NCBI RefSeq assembly: GCF_002355215.1
Contig: NZ_AP014612.1
Coordinates: 434,001-498,000 of the forward strand
Length of the DNA stretch: 64,000 bases
Direction of reading: 5' to 3'
Source of the DNA: Streptococcus troglodytae
GTDB taxonomy: Bacteria; Bacillota; Bacilli; Lactobacillales; Streptococcaceae
In this document: positions 63,524 to 64,000 of the stretch, in pieces
How positions within the stretch are numbered: the first letter of the stretch is position 1
How the letters are laid out: every line of letters starts with the position of its first letter
The notes under the pieces: model-generated
The model's input: only the letters and a program-made list of their open reading frames with translations
Databases searched by the model: none
Told to the model about the DNA's origin: nothing
Program-made: the position numbers and the translations under genes

Positions 63524-64000
63524 ATGGCTAAAAAAAGCAAACAATTACGTGCTGCTCTTGAAAAAATCGACAGTACAAAAGCTTACAGTGTAGAAGAAGC
63601 TGTAGCGCTTGCAAAAGAAACTAATTTCGCAAAATTTGATGCAACTGTAGAAGTTGCTTACAACCTTAACATTGATGTTAAAAAAGCTGACCAACAAATC
63701 CGTGGTGCCATGGTATTGCCAAATGGTACTGGTAAAACACAACGTGTTCTTGTTTTTGCCCGCGGTGCTAAAGCTGAAGAAGCTAAAGAAGCTGGTGCAG
63801 ACTTCGTTGGTGAAGATGATCTTGTTCAAAAAATTAACGGCGGTTGGCTGGATTTTGATGTTGTTATTGCGACACCTGATATGATGGCAATCGTTGGTCG
63901 CCTTGGACGTGTTCTTGGTCCGCGTAACCTCATGCCAAATCCTAAAACGGGAACAGTAACTATGGATGTTGCCAAGGCAGTCGAAGAATCTAAAGGTGGT
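63524..64000 (+). CDS. rplA: 50S ribosomal protein L1, 3' end outside window
   Basis: The ATG at 63524 after AAGGAGA opens [20 protein letters not shown], and the frame runs 159 codons to the window edge. It includes [20 protein letters not shown] and [20 protein letters not shown], the L1 signature. L1 forms the mobile stalk next to the E site and represses its own operon. About 70 residues are cut off. Confidence 0.96.

Overview
The window is a low-GC Gram-positive chromosome segment from a Streptococcus, most likely the mutans group (S. mutans or a close relative). The main signs are: L-lysine-type MurE; the dltXABCD operon; MacP; a CtsR-controlled clpP; CodY and GlnR operators; TGnTATAAT extended -10 promoters; and gene blocks typical of that group (pflA-dlt-ppaC, upp-clpP-ylbFG-livKHMGF, tmk-holB-ricT-yabA-rsmI, amtB-glnK-serC-GNAT-serA, glmU-nudix-macP-mtnN, ftsK ... 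rplK-rplA). No rRNA, tRNA, CRISPR array, prophage or intact insertion sequence was seen.

Layout. 1-8.7 kb: end of a CidB/LrgB-family gene, the tRNA wobble-modification pair mnmL-mnmM, a small unknown gene, a CPA1 Na+/H+ antiporter, a YlmA-like ATPase, a PerM permease, a HlyC/CorC protein and pflA. 8.7-14 kb: an almost gene-free 0.8 kb stretch, then dltXABCD (teichoic-acid D-alanylation). 14-19 kb: ppaC, a DUF1803 gene, then a compact accessory cluster (WYL regulator, DJ-1/PfpI, VOC, SAP-domain and PEBP proteins). 19.3-26 kb, mostly minus strand: an iron-siderophore-type ABC importer, an alpha/beta hydrolase and murE. 26-31.9 kb: a MurJ-type flippase, two PLP enzymes of sulfur amino acid metabolism, upp and clpP. 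32-47 kb: ylbF-ylbG, the branched-chain amino acid importer, a CBS-ACT protein, the tmk-to-rsmI operon, amtB-glnK and the serine genes. This stretch carries CodY-like boxes before livK, amtB and serC and a GlnR box before amtB, so it reads as a nitrogen/amino acid regulon neighbourhood. 47-53 kb: ogt, an ArsC/Spx-family protein, nth, exoA with a 45-residue ORF in front, sdpR-sdpI with two palindromic operators, tehB and an unknown membrane protein. 53.5-64 kb: metG with a structured leader, a remnant of an ASCH-domain gene, glmU-nudix-macP-mtnN, a lipoprotein cyclophilin, ftsK, a DUF3397 protein, rplK and the start of rplA.

The dominant oddity is technical. I count 31 places (plus two possible) where a real gene loses its frame, and each is repaired by adding one base to a homopolymer run, nearly always A or T. 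They fall in genes that cannot all be dead (tmk, metG, holB, dltABD, ppaC), so I read them as base-calling or assembly deletions. I annotate these genes at their full reconstructed extents.

The most interesting biological pattern is a set of at least five genes (mnmL, DUF1803, ylbF, the small ORF before exoA, ftsK) whose ATG lies only 6-7 bases after an extended -10 element and which lack a Shine-Dalgarno sequence. They look like leaderless mRNAs.
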